Below are positions 44,375 through 52,589 of a DNA stretch of 64,000 nucleotides, in pieces (the first letter of the stretch is position 1; the number at the start of each line of letters is the position of its first letter). The translations under genes and the position numbers were made by a program. Origin of the DNA: Pseudomonas ekonensis. Lineage in GTDB: Bacteria > Pseudomonadota > Gammaproteobacteria > Pseudomonadales > Pseudomonadaceae. The notes under the pieces are model-generated. The model made no database searches and was not told the origin of the DNA. It saw nothing but the letters and a program-made list of their open reading frames with translations. Location: the NCBI RefSeq assembly GCF_019145435.1, contig NZ_JAHSTS010000001.1, positions 2,184,001-2,248,000 of the forward strand. The letters run 5' to 3'.

Positions 44375-45526
44375 ATGTTGCGTAAAACCCTGTTGGCCGG
44401 CCTCTGCGCCGGTGCATTGGCGAGTTTCACCCTCCCGGCGACCGCTGCGCCCGTGAAGGAACTGCAGAGCGAGCAGGGCACCCTGCAAGTCACCACCATT
44501 GCCCAAGGCCTGGAACACCCTTGGGCGCTGGCGTTCCTGCCGGACGGCCACGGCATGCTGGTGACCGAGCGTCCCGGCAACCTGCGGCGGGTGAGTGCGG
44601 ACGGCAAGGTGTCTGCGCCGATCAGCGGCACGCCCAGCGTTTGGGCCAAGGGGCAGGGCGGGCTGCTGGACGTGGCGCTGTCGCCGTCGTTCAAGGAGGA
44701 CCGGCTTGTGTACCTGTCCTACGCCGAGGGCGGCGGTGCCGGCGACAAAGCGGGAACGGCGGTCGGCCGTGGGCGTCTCTCGGGCGACATGACGACGCTG
44801 AATAACTTCCAGGTGATCTTCCGCCAAGAGCCCAAGCTGTCGGTCGGCAACCATTTCGGCTCGCGGCTGGTGTTCGACCGCGACGGCTTCCTGTTCATCA
44901 CCCTGGGCGAAAACAATGACCGGCCGACCGCCCAGGACCTGGACAAGCTGCAAGGCAAGATCGTGCGGCTGTACCCGGACGGCAAGGTGCCGGACGACAA
45001 TCCCTTCGTCGGTCAGTCCGGCGTGCGGCCGGAGATCTGGTCCTACGGCCACCGCAACCCGCAGGGCGCGGCGCTCAACCCGTGGAGCGGCACGTTGTGG
45101 GAAAACGAACACGGCCCGCGCGGGGGCGATGAGGTGAACATCATCGAACGCGGCAAGAACTACGGCTGGCCGCTGGCGACCCACGGCATCAACTACTCGA
45201 TGCAGCCCATCCCGGAAGCCAAAGGCAAAACCGCCGAGGGCACGGTCGGTCCGCATCATGTCTGGGAGAAGTCACCGGGCGTGACTGGCCTGGCGTTCTA
45301 CGACGCCGACCGCTTCAAGGCCTGGCAGCACAGCGCGTTCATCGGCGCGCTGGTGGGCCAGGCACTGATCCGCTTGCAGTTCGACGGCGACAGGGTGGTG
45401 CACGAAGAGCGCTTGCTGGGCGAGTTGAAACAGCGGATCCGCGACGTGCGGCAAGGGCCGGATGGCTACCTCTACGTGCTGACGGACGAAACGGACGGTT
45501 CGCTGTACAAGGTCGGCCTGAAATAG
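44375..45526 (+). CDS. PQQ-dependent aldose sugar dehydrogenase (YliI/Asd-like)
   Basis: The 383-aa protein has a signal peptide (ending LPATAAPVKE) and the beta-propeller fold of soluble quinoprotein glucose dehydrogenases. Typical motifs: GLEHPWALAFLPDG, VTERPGNLRRV, LSVGNHFGSRLVFDRDGFLFITLGE, YGHRNPQGAALNP, ENEHGPRGGDEVN and GKNYGWPLATHG. The family oxidises aldoses in the periplasm with PQQ and passes electrons to quinone. AAGGAATC lies upstream. A block of REP sequences follows. Confidence 0.88.
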   Translation: MLRKTLLAGLCAGALASFTLPATAAPVKELQSEQGTLQVTTIAQGLEHPWALAFLPDGHGMLVTERPGNLRRVSADGKVSAPISGTPSVWAKGQGGLLDVALSPSFKEDRLVYLSYAEGGGAGDKAGTAVGRGRLSGDMTTLNNFQVIFRQEPKLSVGNHFGSRLVFDRDGFLFITLGENNDRPTAQDLDKLQGKIVRLYPDGKVPDDNPFVGQSGVRPEIWSYGHRNPQGAALNPWSGTLWENEHGPRGGDEVNIIERGKNYGWPLATHGINYSMQPIPEAKGKTAEGTVGPHHVWEKSPGVTGLAFYDADRFKAWQHSAFIGALVGQALIRLQFDGDRVVHEERLLGELKQRIRDVRQGPDGYLYVLTDETDGSLYKVGLK

Positions 45527-45536
45527 CCCCGCATCC

Positions 45537-45696
45537 TGTGGGAGCGGCGGTGCCCGCCATCGCCAGCAGGCTGGCTCCCACAGATTTTGAGTACGACACA
45601 GAGCCCCTGTGGGAGCGAGCCTGCTCGCGATGATGGCGGTGCATCTGGCATCGGTGTGTCAGAACAGCCGCCATCGCCAGCAGGCTGGCTCCTACA
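45537..45696. repeat. Cluster of four REP units (two REP doublets)
   Basis: Doublet 1 (45537-45582) begins TGTGGGAGC and ends GGCTCCCACA. Doublet 2 (45608-45696) begins TGTGGGAGCGAGCCTGCTCG and ends GGCTGGCTCCTACA. They lie between two convergent genes and probably stabilise or end the transcripts. Confidence 0.85.
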
Positions 45697-45726
45697 GGAA
45701 TTTCGCACGACACATGCCATCCGGCA

Positions 45727-46827
45727 TCACTCTTGGCGGGCAAACACCACCACCGCCGCCCGCAGCTTACCCCGGCCGAACCGGCTCATTTTCTCGAACT
45801 CGCCATGACTGACCGGCACATGCTGGCAGTCGATGGGCTGGCGATGCAGGCTGTGATCCACGTCCGGGTCGTGCAGGTAGACGAACTCCTCGTCGCAATC
45901 AGTGACGATCACCCAGTGCGGGGATTTGGAGCGGGTCAGGCGGTAGCTGCTGATCAGCACCAGAGGCTGCCCGCCGGCCTCCAGCAAACGGGGCAGGTCC
46001 AGTGCCGAGCCGACGGTCTGTTCGACATCGCTGTCGCGCAATTGCGCGATGAAGACCTCATGCACCAGGCGCATGACGTCCTTTTTATGCTCGCCACGCA
46101 CCCCGTCGAGGAACAGCGGTCCGGCCATGCTCAGGTGCAGGCGCACCCGAAGGCCCCGGCGCCATGCCGCCAGCGCCAGCCCTTGCGGGCTGCAGCCGCC
46201 ATGGCCGGACGTCATGAACACCGTGGTCGCCTCGCGCCATAGCTGCACTTCCTCCTGGCGCTCCAGCGGCCGTCCAGGCTGCAACGCCCCCATGGCCATC
46301 AGCAGGCAAGCCGGGCCGCAGGTGAATTCCGTGGTTTGCCGGTAATAGGGAACGTTGACGCTGCGAGTGTCGCGGTGCTGGAGGATGCGCTTTTCCAGGC
46401 GCAACGCGTCGGCATGGTCCTCGTAGTAATCGTGGATCAGCGCAAAGCGCCGGTAGCCGTTGCTTTCGTACAGCGCGATGGCCGCCGGGTTGTCGGTGCG
46501 CACTTCCAGCCGCAGGTAGGCGCAATCGTGCTCCAGCGCGCAAGCCTCGATGCGTTGCAGCAGTTGCCGGCCCAGCCCGACACCCCGTGCCGAGGCCGCG
46601 ATGGCGATGGAATACAGCCGGGCCAGCGACGTGCCGCGATGAAACAGCACCAGCGCATACCCCGCCAATTGCCCGGCGTGCGTGGCCACCCACAGTTGCC
46701 CGTGGGCGCGGGTGATCATCCACTGAAAGCTGCGGGCAGTGAGCCGGTCCGTGGTGAAACATTGCGTCTCCAGCGCCATCAGCGCCGGCAGGTCTTCGGT
46801 TGTCGCCAGACGAAAGACAGGGTTCAT
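45727..46827 (-). CDS. GNAT acetyltransferase fused to a C39-like peptidase
   Basis: The 366-aa protein has an N-terminal RimI-like acetyltransferase (about 1-150, with the acetyl-CoA loop SARGVGLGRQLLQRI and YESNGYRRFALIHDYY) and a C-terminal papain-like C39/DUF3335 peptidase (about 160-366). The peptidase has Cys in TTEFTCGPACLLMAMG, His in SPHWVIVTDCDEEFVYL and Asp in HDPDVDH. It lacks a transporter part and any signal. It is divergent from the RimK-type ATP-grasp gene at 46920 with 92 bp between. Comparative genomics links this fusion and the ligase, and a peptide-modification role has been proposed, but no substrate peptide is visible here. Confidence 0.85.
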   Translation of the reverse strand: MNPVFRLATTEDLPALMALETQCFTTDRLTARSFQWMITRAHGQLWVATHAGQLAGYALVLFHRGTSLARLYSIAIAASARGVGLGRQLLQRIEACALEHDCAYLRLEVRTDNPAAIALYESNGYRRFALIHDYYEDHADALRLEKRILQHRDTRSVNVPYYRQTTEFTCGPACLLMAMGALQPGRPLERQEEVQLWREATTVFMTSGHGGCSPQGLALAAWRRGLRVRLHLSMAGPLFLDGVRGEHKKDVMRLVHEVFIAQLRDSDVEQTVGSALDLPRLLEAGGQPLVLISSYRLTRSKSPHWVIVTDCDEEFVYLHDPDVDHSLHRQPIDCQHVPVSHGEFEKMSRFGRGKLRAAVVVFARQE

Positions 46828-46919
46828 ATGACCACCGTAAAAGTTGCGTAACGAAACGGGACTTTCGAAAAACTTCGTGCTTAATAGAAATGGTCTTGTT
46901 CTCCAACGGATCGATTTCT

Positions 46920-48494
46920 ATGTCAGCGGTACAGGGTCATTGGCGCGAAGTATCCGGGCAAAGTTTGCCGGCGGCAACTTATTTAAATCCGGTCGTTGCA
47001 ACTTCCAGCCGGGTGCTGATCATTGTCGAGCGCAAGGAAGATTGGGCCTCTTACTTCCCCAGCGAAGACATCGTCACCGCCCAGGAATACCTGGAGCAAA
47101 CCCCCGGCAGCGAGCCGGGCAAGCGGGTGCAGGTGATCAACCTGTGCCGCAGCTACAAGTACCTGGGGCACGGTTATTACTGCTTGCTGTTGGCCGAGGC
47201 CCGTGGGCACCGGGTCATCCCGTCGGTGAAGACCATCAGCGAACTGACGCGCAAGTCGCTCTACGGACTGGCGCTGGAAGACCTGGACAAAACCCTGGAA
47301 AGAGCCCTCAGCCATCATCTCTACAGCGATACGGAAGGGTTTACGCTGACGCTTTACTTTGGCCGTACGCATATCGAACCCTTGCAGGATCTGGCCCGCC
47401 AGTTGTTTGAAGTGTTTCCGTGTCCGATTCTGTTAGTTGAATTCAAGCGAACTAACGGTTGGCACATCGAGGGCATCAAGTCGGGGTCGCTGCATAAGTT
47501 GCGCGATGACCAGGAAGACCAGTTCGCCAATGCCCTGGATGGTTTCAGCCGTAAAGTCTGGCGCCTCCCGCGCTCCCGTCAGGTGGCCCGTTACGACCTG
47601 GCGATCCTGCACGATCCCCAGGAAGCGCTGCCGCCGTCCAACGCCCGGGCGCTGGCCAATTTCGTGCGGGTCGGCAAAGGCATGGGCATCGACGTGGAGC
47701 TGATCGAGCGCAAGGACTACGCGCGGCTGGCCGAATACGACGGCCTGTTGATCCGCGAGACCACCAGCGTCGACAACCACACCTACCGCTTCGCCAAGAA
47801 GGCCGAGAGCGAAGGGCTGGTGGTGATGGACGACCCGGCGTCGATCCTGCGCTGCACCAACAAGGTTTACCTGACCGACCTGCTCGGCAGCCATCAGCTG
47901 GGCATGCCCGCCACGGAAATCCTCTACAAGGAGCGACCGGAAGATTTCGAACGGGTCGGCGAGCGCCTCGGCTTTCCGCTGGTGCTGAAGATCCCCGACG
48001 GCTGCTTCTCCCGTGGCGTGATCAAGGTCGAAAGCCAGCAGGCGCTGCTGGAGGCCACCGCCGAACTGTTCGAGCATTCGGTGCTGTTGCTCGCCCAGGA
48101 GTTCTTCTACACCGAATACGACTGGCGCATCGGCGTGCTCAACCGCAAGCCGATCTTTGCCTGCCAGTACTTCATGTCCAAGGGCCATTGGCAGATCTAC
48201 AACCACAAGGCCAAGGGCCAGGACGTCAACGGCGAATGCCGCACGCTGCCGATCCACGAAGCGCCGAGGGCGGTGGTGGAGCTGGCGGTGAAGACGGCCA
48301 ACCTGATCGGCGACGGGCTCTACGGCGTCGACCTCAAGCAGGCCGGCGACAAGGTGGTGGTCATTGAAGTCAACGACAACCCGAACCTGGATGCAGGCAT
48401 CGAAGACGCCTATCTGCAGGACGATCTGTATTCGCTGGTGCTGGAGGAGTTCGTGCGGCGCCTGGAACTCAAGCGTCGCGGCCAGGCCTGGTGA
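46920..48494 (+). CDS. RimK-type ATP-grasp ligase with RimK-like N-terminal domain
   Basis: The 524-aa protein has an N-terminal RimK-like domain (about 30-180, starting SSRVLIIVERKEDWASYFP) and an ATP-grasp ligase core (about 250-520). Core motifs include LVVMDDPASILRCTNKVYL, GFPLVLKIPDGCFSRGVIKV, and the metal-binding VVVIEVNDNPNLDAGIED. Such ligases join amino acids, often Glu, to a carboxylate. The likely start is 46920 (MSAVQGHW); the frame upstream overlaps the divergent promoter. It is followed after 7 bp by a CorA-like gene, with the GNAT-C39 fusion opposite, forming a three-gene neighbourhood. Confidence 0.88.
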   Translation: MSAVQGHWREVSGQSLPAATYLNPVVATSSRVLIIVERKEDWASYFPSEDIVTAQEYLEQTPGSEPGKRVQVINLCRSYKYLGHGYYCLLLAEARGHRVIPSVKTISELTRKSLYGLALEDLDKTLERALSHHLYSDTEGFTLTLYFGRTHIEPLQDLARQLFEVFPCPILLVEFKRTNGWHIEGIKSGSLHKLRDDQEDQFANALDGFSRKVWRLPRSRQVARYDLAILHDPQEALPPSNARALANFVRVGKGMGIDVELIERKDYARLAEYDGLLIRETTSVDNHTYRFAKKAESEGLVVMDDPASILRCTNKVYLTDLLGSHQLGMPATEILYKERPEDFERVGERLGFPLVLKIPDGCFSRGVIKVESQQALLEATAELFEHSVLLLAQEFFYTEYDWRIGVLNRKPIFACQYFMSKGHWQIYNHKAKGQDVNGECRTLPIHEAPRAVVELAVKTANLIGDGLYGVDLKQAGDKVVVIEVNDNPNLDAGIEDAYLQDDLYSLVLEEFVRRLELKRRGQAW

Positions 48495-48501
48495 CGCGCC
48501 G

Positions 48502-49425
48502 ATGATCAGCGGTTTTGCGCTCGGCCATGGATCGTTGCACCGGGTCGAACGGCTCGACGCCGACGTCATGCTGTTCAGCGACCCCGACGCCGGCGAACGG
48601 GATCTGCTGCACAGCCACTTCAAGCTCGACGCTCATGCGTTGGCCTCGGCGCTGGACCCGGACGAGGTCTCGCGGATCGAGTTTCACCCGGACCATCTGT
48701 TCCTGATCTGGAAACGCCCGGAGAAGTACGCCGGCGGCGGCAGCCTGGCGTTCGAGGTGTCGTCCTGCGGCTTGCTGTTCTCGCCGGGGCAATTGCTGGT
48801 GATCGCCACCGACGACACGCCGCTGCACGGCCTGGGCACGGGGCGGCCGCTGAACTCGCCGCTGGACGTGCTGCTCGACCTGCTGTTCAACAACATCCAT
48901 CACTACCTCGGGCATTTGAAGGTGATCAAACTGGTCGCCCGGGAGCTGCAACAGAAGTTCAACGCCTCGATGCAGAACCAGCACCTGATGCAGATGTTCA
49001 ACCTCAGCGAAAGCCTGATCTATTACATCAATGCCCTGCACAGCAACGGCGCGGTGCTCACCCGGCTGCGCAACCACGCGGAAAAGCAGCACTTCGGCAG
49101 CGAAGCCCTCGGCCTGATCGACGACCTGATCATCGAAAACAACCAGTGCTACAAGCAGGCGGAAATCTACTCGACGGTATTTTCCGGACTGATCGATGCG
49201 CGGGGCAACCTGATGAACAACAGCACCAACAGCCTGCTGCGCAAGCTCACGCTGATCAACGTGGTGTTTCTGCCGCTCAACCTGATCGCGAGCATCGGCG
49301 GGATGTCCGAATTCAGCATGATGACCGCCGGCACGCCGTGGTGGGTGTCGTACCCGCTGTTTCTCGGGGCGATGGTGCTGGCGGCGGGGGGAATGCTGCT
49401 GGGGCTCAGGCGGTTGGCCGGGTGA
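48502..49425 (+). CDS. CorA-family magnesium/zinc channel, altered pore motif
   Basis: The 307-aa protein has the CorA layout: a soluble N-terminal domain, a long helix (about 150-235) and two C-terminal membrane helices. The pore motif GMN is replaced by GMS (GGMSEF, residues 266-270). The first membrane helix precedes it (INVVFLPLNLIAS) and the second follows (YPLFLGAMVLAAGGMLLG). GMN is nearly invariant in true CorA Mg2+ channels, so transport may differ. It lies 7 bp after the ATP-grasp gene. Confidence in the family is good; the substrate is unclear. Confidence 0.82.
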   Translation: MISGFALGHGSLHRVERLDADVMLFSDPDAGERDLLHSHFKLDAHALASALDPDEVSRIEFHPDHLFLIWKRPEKYAGGGSLAFEVSSCGLLFSPGQLLVIATDDTPLHGLGTGRPLNSPLDVLLDLLFNNIHHYLGHLKVIKLVARELQQKFNASMQNQHLMQMFNLSESLIYYINALHSNGAVLTRLRNHAEKQHFGSEALGLIDDLIIENNQCYKQAEIYSTVFSGLIDARGNLMNNSTNSLLRKLTLINVVFLPLNLIASIGGMSEFSMMTAGTPWWVSYPLFLGAMVLAAGGMLLGLRRLAG

Positions 49426-49474
49426 CGGTATCCGCCATTGACTTGTTCACCGGCCTCAGGCTAATTTCCAGCCC

Positions 49475-49543
49475 ATGACCTGCACCGTACTGCTTCTTCA
49501 GCCGAGCATTATTATTACCGCCATTCCTCATCTGGCGGGCTAG
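49475..49543 (+). CDS. Leader peptide of the ilvA attenuator (22 aa)
   Basis: ATG at 49475 to TAG at 49541-49543. The peptide has Val5, Leu6-8, Ile12-14, Thr15, Ile17 and Leu20, a biased set for a branched-chain leader. The three adjacent ATT (Ile) codons at 49508-49516 lie just before the first attenuator stem. The ribosome-binding site is weak (CAGGCTAA). See the attenuator entry for the RNA stems. Confidence 0.7.
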   Translation: MTCTVLLLQPSIIITAIPHLAG

Positions 49544-49586
49544 CGCACGGCTGCAGCACCCAACCCGCCCTCGAGGCGGGTTTTTT
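49518..49586 (+). promoter_or_regulatory. Transcription attenuator before ilvA (segments 1-4)
   Basis: Four segments can pair in exclusive ways: 1 CCGCCA (49518-49523), 2 TGGCGGG (49533-49539), 3 CCCGCC (49564-49569) and 4 GGCGGG (49575-49580). 1:2 is a pause hairpin; 2:3 is an antiterminator; 3:4 with the adjoining TTTTTT is the terminator. A ribosome stalled at the Ile codons (49508-49516) would cover segment 1 and permit 2:3, giving read-through. The structure is read from sequence; regulation is inference. Confidence 0.75.
49562..49586 (+). terminator. Rho-independent terminator in the ilvA leader
   Basis: AACCCGCC (49562-49569) pairs with GGCGGGTT (49575-49582), with a CTCGA loop and a TTTTTT run (49581-49586). 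It lies 41 bp upstream of the ilvA start and follows the leader peptide. Confidence 0.88.
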
Positions 49587-49627
49587 CTTTCTGTCTCCGG
49601 GGCTCCAACCAATGTCAGGAGACGACC

Positions 49628-50641
49628 ATGCGCCACAGCCCCGCCCAGCAAGCCCTGCTTGAACAGTATGTGAAAAGGATCCTCGCCGCGCCGGTCTACG
49701 AACTGGCGGTGCGCACGCCGTTGCAGGCCGCGCCGGCGTTGTCCGCAATGCTCGGCAACCGCATTCTGCTCAAGCGCGAGGACCTGCAGCCGACGTTCTC
49801 GTTCAAGATCCGCGGCGCCTACAACAGGCTGGTTCAACTGACCGACGAGCAAAAGGCCTGCGGCGTGATCACCGCGTCGGCCGGCAACCATGCCCAAGGC
49901 GTGGCGCTGGCCGCCCGCGAACTGGGGATCGCCGCCACCATCGTCATGCCGACCACCACACCCGAGCTGAAAGTGCTGGGGGTGCGCAGTCGCGGCGCCG
50001 AGGCCTTGCAGCACGGCGAGAGTTTTCCGTTCGCACTGGCCCATGCGCTGCAACTGGCCGAGCAGACCGGGCGCACCTTCGTCCCGCCGTTCGACGACCC
50101 GGACGTGATCGCCGGGCAGGGCACCGTGGCCATGGAGATCCTGCGGCAGCATCAAGGCGAACTGGATGCGATCTTCGTCCCGGTGGGCGGCGGCGGGTTG
50201 ATCGCGGGCATCGCCGCTTACGTCAAATACCTGCGGCCCGAGGTGCGGATCATCGGCGTCGAGTCGGAACACTCGGCCTGCCTGAAAGCCGCGATGACGG
50301 CGGGGGAGCGGGTGGTGCTGCCCAGCGTCGGCACCTTCGCCGACGGCGTGGCCGTGGCACAGATCGGCGCCTACGGCTTTGAGGTCTGTCGGTTCTGCGT
50401 GGATGAGGTGGTCACCGTCAGCAACGACGAACTCTGCGCGGCGATCAAGAACATCTACGACGATACCCGCTCGATCACCGAACCTTCCGGCGCGCTGGCG
50501 GTGGCCGGGATCAAGCGGTATGTGGCCCAGACCGGCGCCCGGAACCGGACGTTCATCGCCATCGATTCCGGTGCCAACATCAACTTCGACAGCCTGCGCC
50601 ACGTGGCGGAGCGCGTGGCGGCGTGCGGCTCAGCGGTGTGA
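49628..50641 (+). CDS. ilvA: Threonine dehydratase, catalytic domain only (IlvA-like)
   Basis: The 337-aa PLP enzyme deaminates threonine to 2-oxobutyrate, the first step to isoleucine. The Schiff-base Lys60 lies in FSFKIRGAYN, the phosphate loop in VPVGGGGLIAGIA, and the substrate loop in SAGNHAQGVAL. It ends at AERVAACGSAV, where the usual biosynthetic IlvA (about 500 aa) would continue with two ACT-like domains that bind isoleucine. The region beyond is occupied by the convergent ecotin gene, so this is not a frameshift. AGGAGA lies upstream. The leader attenuator supports a biosynthetic or replacement role. Confidence 0.88.
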   Translation: MRHSPAQQALLEQYVKRILAAPVYELAVRTPLQAAPALSAMLGNRILLKREDLQPTFSFKIRGAYNRLVQLTDEQKACGVITASAGNHAQGVALAARELGIAATIVMPTTTPELKVLGVRSRGAEALQHGESFPFALAHALQLAEQTGRTFVPPFDDPDVIAGQGTVAMEILRQHQGELDAIFVPVGGGGLIAGIAAYVKYLRPEVRIIGVESEHSACLKAAMTAGERVVLPSVGTFADGVAVAQIGAYGFEVCRFCVDEVVTVSNDELCAAIKNIYDDTRSITEPSGALAVAGIKRYVAQTGARNRTFIAIDSGANINFDSLRHVAERVAACGSAV

Positions 50642-50643
50642 GG

Positions 50644-51129
50644 TCATTCCGGGAGGGCAACGCCGACCTTGTCGGCGGCCGACCAGACGCGAAATCGCAC
50701 TTCGACGTCGCTCGGCGCGTACACCACGATCGGCAGCTTGCTGTTGTAGCGCAGCAGGAAGCCGTCGCCGACCACCGGCACGAACGCGCGTTTCTTCTTG
50801 GATTCCGGCGGGCAGGCCATCAGGGTGCTCACCGGGCCGGAGACCTTCTCCAGGCGGTAGAACGGATAGCCCCAGCCTTCGAGGTTCTTTTCCTGCAGGC
50901 TGCCGCCCAGGTGCTGGCGGTTGCAGTCCACCTCCAGGGTCTTGCCGGCCATGATCTCGACCTTGAAGTTGTCTTCGTCGGCCTGTTGCGGCAGGTGGAT
51001 GACCTGGCGGGTGAAACCGGCTTCAGCCTTGGGGTAGGGCGCCACGTCTTCGAGTTTGGCGGCGTGGGCGAAGGTGGACAGGCTGGCGACCATCAGGCCG
51101 GTGGCCGCGTAAGCGGTGAGGGATCCCAT
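50644..51129 (-). CDS. eco: Ecotin, periplasmic serine-protease inhibitor
   Basis: The 161-aa protein has a signal peptide (ending [14 protein letters not shown]) and matches ecotin: [55 protein letters not shown], and the reactive-loop Met in STLMACP, in the place of Met84 of E. coli ecotin. The two disulphide Cys are present. It forms a dimer that inhibits trypsin-like, chymotrypsin-like and elastase-type proteases, including those of host neutrophils. CCAGGAGG lies upstream. It converges on ilvA with two bases between. Confidence 0.93.
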   Translation of the reverse strand: MGSLTAYAATGLMVASLSTFAHAAKLEDVAPYPKAEAGFTRQVIHLPQQADEDNFKVEIMAGKTLEVDCNRQHLGGSLQEKNLEGWGYPFYRLEKVSGPVSTLMACPPESKKKRAFVPVVGDGFLLRYNSKLPIVVYAPSDVEVRFRVWSAADKVGVALPE

Positions 51130-51503
51130 GTAAGCCTCCTGGCGGGTGTCGGATAAATTGGGCGGGCAGTTCTACCAGCGTAGGCGATGAATGCAAACCC
51201 CTGAAGTGTTGCAAAATGCGGTGCGCAAAGCGGGCAACCCTGCAATCTGCAACAGGCACAATGCTGGCCCGTGCCGCCAAGTGCCTGATTTCCCAAAGGG
51301 ACGTCACTAACCGATGAAAGGCACGGTTTATGCGTCGTTCCGGTGCGGCGCACCGAGTTTGTGCGCCTACACTCCAATGGGCATTTCGCAGTACCGCCGC
51401 CTGAAGCCACCAAGGAACCAGTGGAGACACATCCGCACGGGTAAGCCTCAGCGGTCGACGTGAATACTTGATTGGCAGTCTCACAGTAAGGAGAGGGTTC
51501 GCC
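51130..51503. other. Gene-free region between eco and the DUF1652 gene
   Basis: These 374 bases hold the divergent promoters of the two genes. No repeat, hairpin terminator or gene was recognised. Confidence 0.4.
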
Positions 51504-51773
51504 ATGTTTCTGTCTGCCTTGGAACTACGCAACATCATCGAAAGCAGCTTTCTGCCGAAACGCTGCCAATGCACGCTGACCCCGGAACTGTCGATGACGG
51601 TGAAAGTGTTTGGCGACCACCAGACCGACCAGGTGGATCTGCTGGTCAGCGGCATCGACGCCAGCCACCTCAACGGCTGCCGCGAAATCAACGACCTGAT
51701 CGCCGGCCTGCGTTCGGATCTGGCCCAGAGTACCGCCACACACCACTACACGCCCCGGTCGAAGGCCGGTTAG
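51504..51773 (+). CDS. DUF1652 family protein
   Basis: The 89-aa protein starts MFLSALELRNIIESSFLP and continues KRCQCTLTPELSMTVKVF, the core of the DUF1652 family, which is almost confined to Pseudomonas. AAGGAGAGG precedes the ATG at 51504. The function is unknown. Its stop overlaps that of the convergent membrane-protein gene. Confidence 0.8.
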   Translation: MFLSALELRNIIESSFLPKRCQCTLTPELSMTVKVFGDHQTDQVDLLVSGIDASHLNGCREINDLIAGLRSDLAQSTATHHYTPRSKAG

Positions 51774-52168
51774 CTCACCGTCTCACTCAGTGAGACCGTC
51801 ACGCGCCGGGCCTGAACAAAGCCGAGGCCCAGCGCGAACTCGACCAGCACCGCCAGCAGGATCGCGGGGCCCGCGTGGCCGTTGAGCCACTCGCCGAACC
51901 CCAGCACCGCCAGCCCGAAACACCCGACCGTGAAACCGTTGCCCAGCGCATGGCGCGTGGCCGACGGCGGCGCATTGCGCACCAGCCAGAACATCACCCC
52001 CAACGCCGCGAACAGTACCGCGCTGCGCCGGGCGACGAACCCTGCCGCGGGCGAGTAGTCGATGCTCCAGATCGCCAGCAGCCCGTCAGGCACAAAGCCC
52101 CAGACGATGGCCAGGAGAAAGCACAACAGGGCGGTGAAGGTCGACAACGTGCGGAACGACAACTGCAT
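51770..52168 (-). CDS. Small four-helix membrane protein, unknown
   Basis: The 132-aa protein has four hydrophobic helices (TALLCFLLAIVWGFVP; SAVLFAALGVMFWLV; FTVGCFGLAVLGFGEWL; AILLAVLVEFALGLGF), and resembles the DUF4345-type membrane proteins in size and helix order. There is no catalytic motif. CAAGGATCC lies upstream of the start. It is convergent with the DUF1652 gene. No role can be assigned. Confidence 0.72.
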   Translation of the reverse strand: MQLSFRTLSTFTALLCFLLAIVWGFVPDGLLAIWSIDYSPAAGFVARRSAVLFAALGVMFWLVRNAPPSATRHALGNGFTVGCFGLAVLGFGEWLNGHAGPAILLAVLVEFALGLGFVQARRVTVSLSETVS

Positions 52169-52259
52169 GGCGGATCCTTGCGGCAGTAGGAGGGAGCCCC
52201 GAGCATAACCGCCGGGGCCCTCGCTCGCCTACCGTCAGGCCGCAAATCAGAACGGTCTG

Positions 52260-52529
52260 TCAGTTCTGGAAACTGCACGCGTCAGACAATTTCCGGTAGC
52301 TGATTTCCTCGGGCTTGCCGTTGTTGTCGATGTACTTCATGTCGGCGGTGATCACCTTGCAGTCCTGGGTCGGCGGTTCGGTGAGCGACACCACTTTGGC
52401 CACGTGCAGCGGCATGCCGTACTGGTAGGGCACGGCCTTGGACGGCGCGGCGCTGTCGTTGGCCTGGGCGAGCCCGGCGAAGGCGGTGCAGGCGAGGGTG
52501 GTGGCGAGCAGAAGGGGACGCATGTTCAT
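52260..52529 (-). CDS. DUF2790 family secreted protein
   Basis: The 89-aa protein has a signal peptide (MNMRPLLLATTLACTAFAGLAQA) and a mature domain with VPYQYGMPLHVAKVVSLTEP, CKVITADMKYIDNNGK and a C-terminal Cys, as in DUF2790 proteins, which are small periplasmic Pseudomonas proteins of unknown role. The start at 52529 has GGAGTC upstream; the extension to 52589 is rejected. Confidence 0.8.
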   Translation of the reverse strand: MNMRPLLLATTLACTAFAGLAQANDSAAPSKAVPYQYGMPLHVAKVVSLTEPPTQDCKVITADMKYIDNNGKPEEISYRKLSDACSFQN

Positions 52530-52589
52530 GGCGGGACTCCGGTGCGACGCAAGGGGCATTCGGCCAATGGCAGGCCGAACCAGCCGCAC

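Noticed and set aside
45537..45696. Sequences near 45540-45696 as a small gene
   Set aside because: All open frames here lie within REP palindromes that recur elsewhere in the window.
50600..50700. Frameshift as the cause of the short threonine dehydratase
   Set aside because: No frame beyond the stop encodes ACT-like sequence; the region is the 3' end of the ecotin gene on the other strand.
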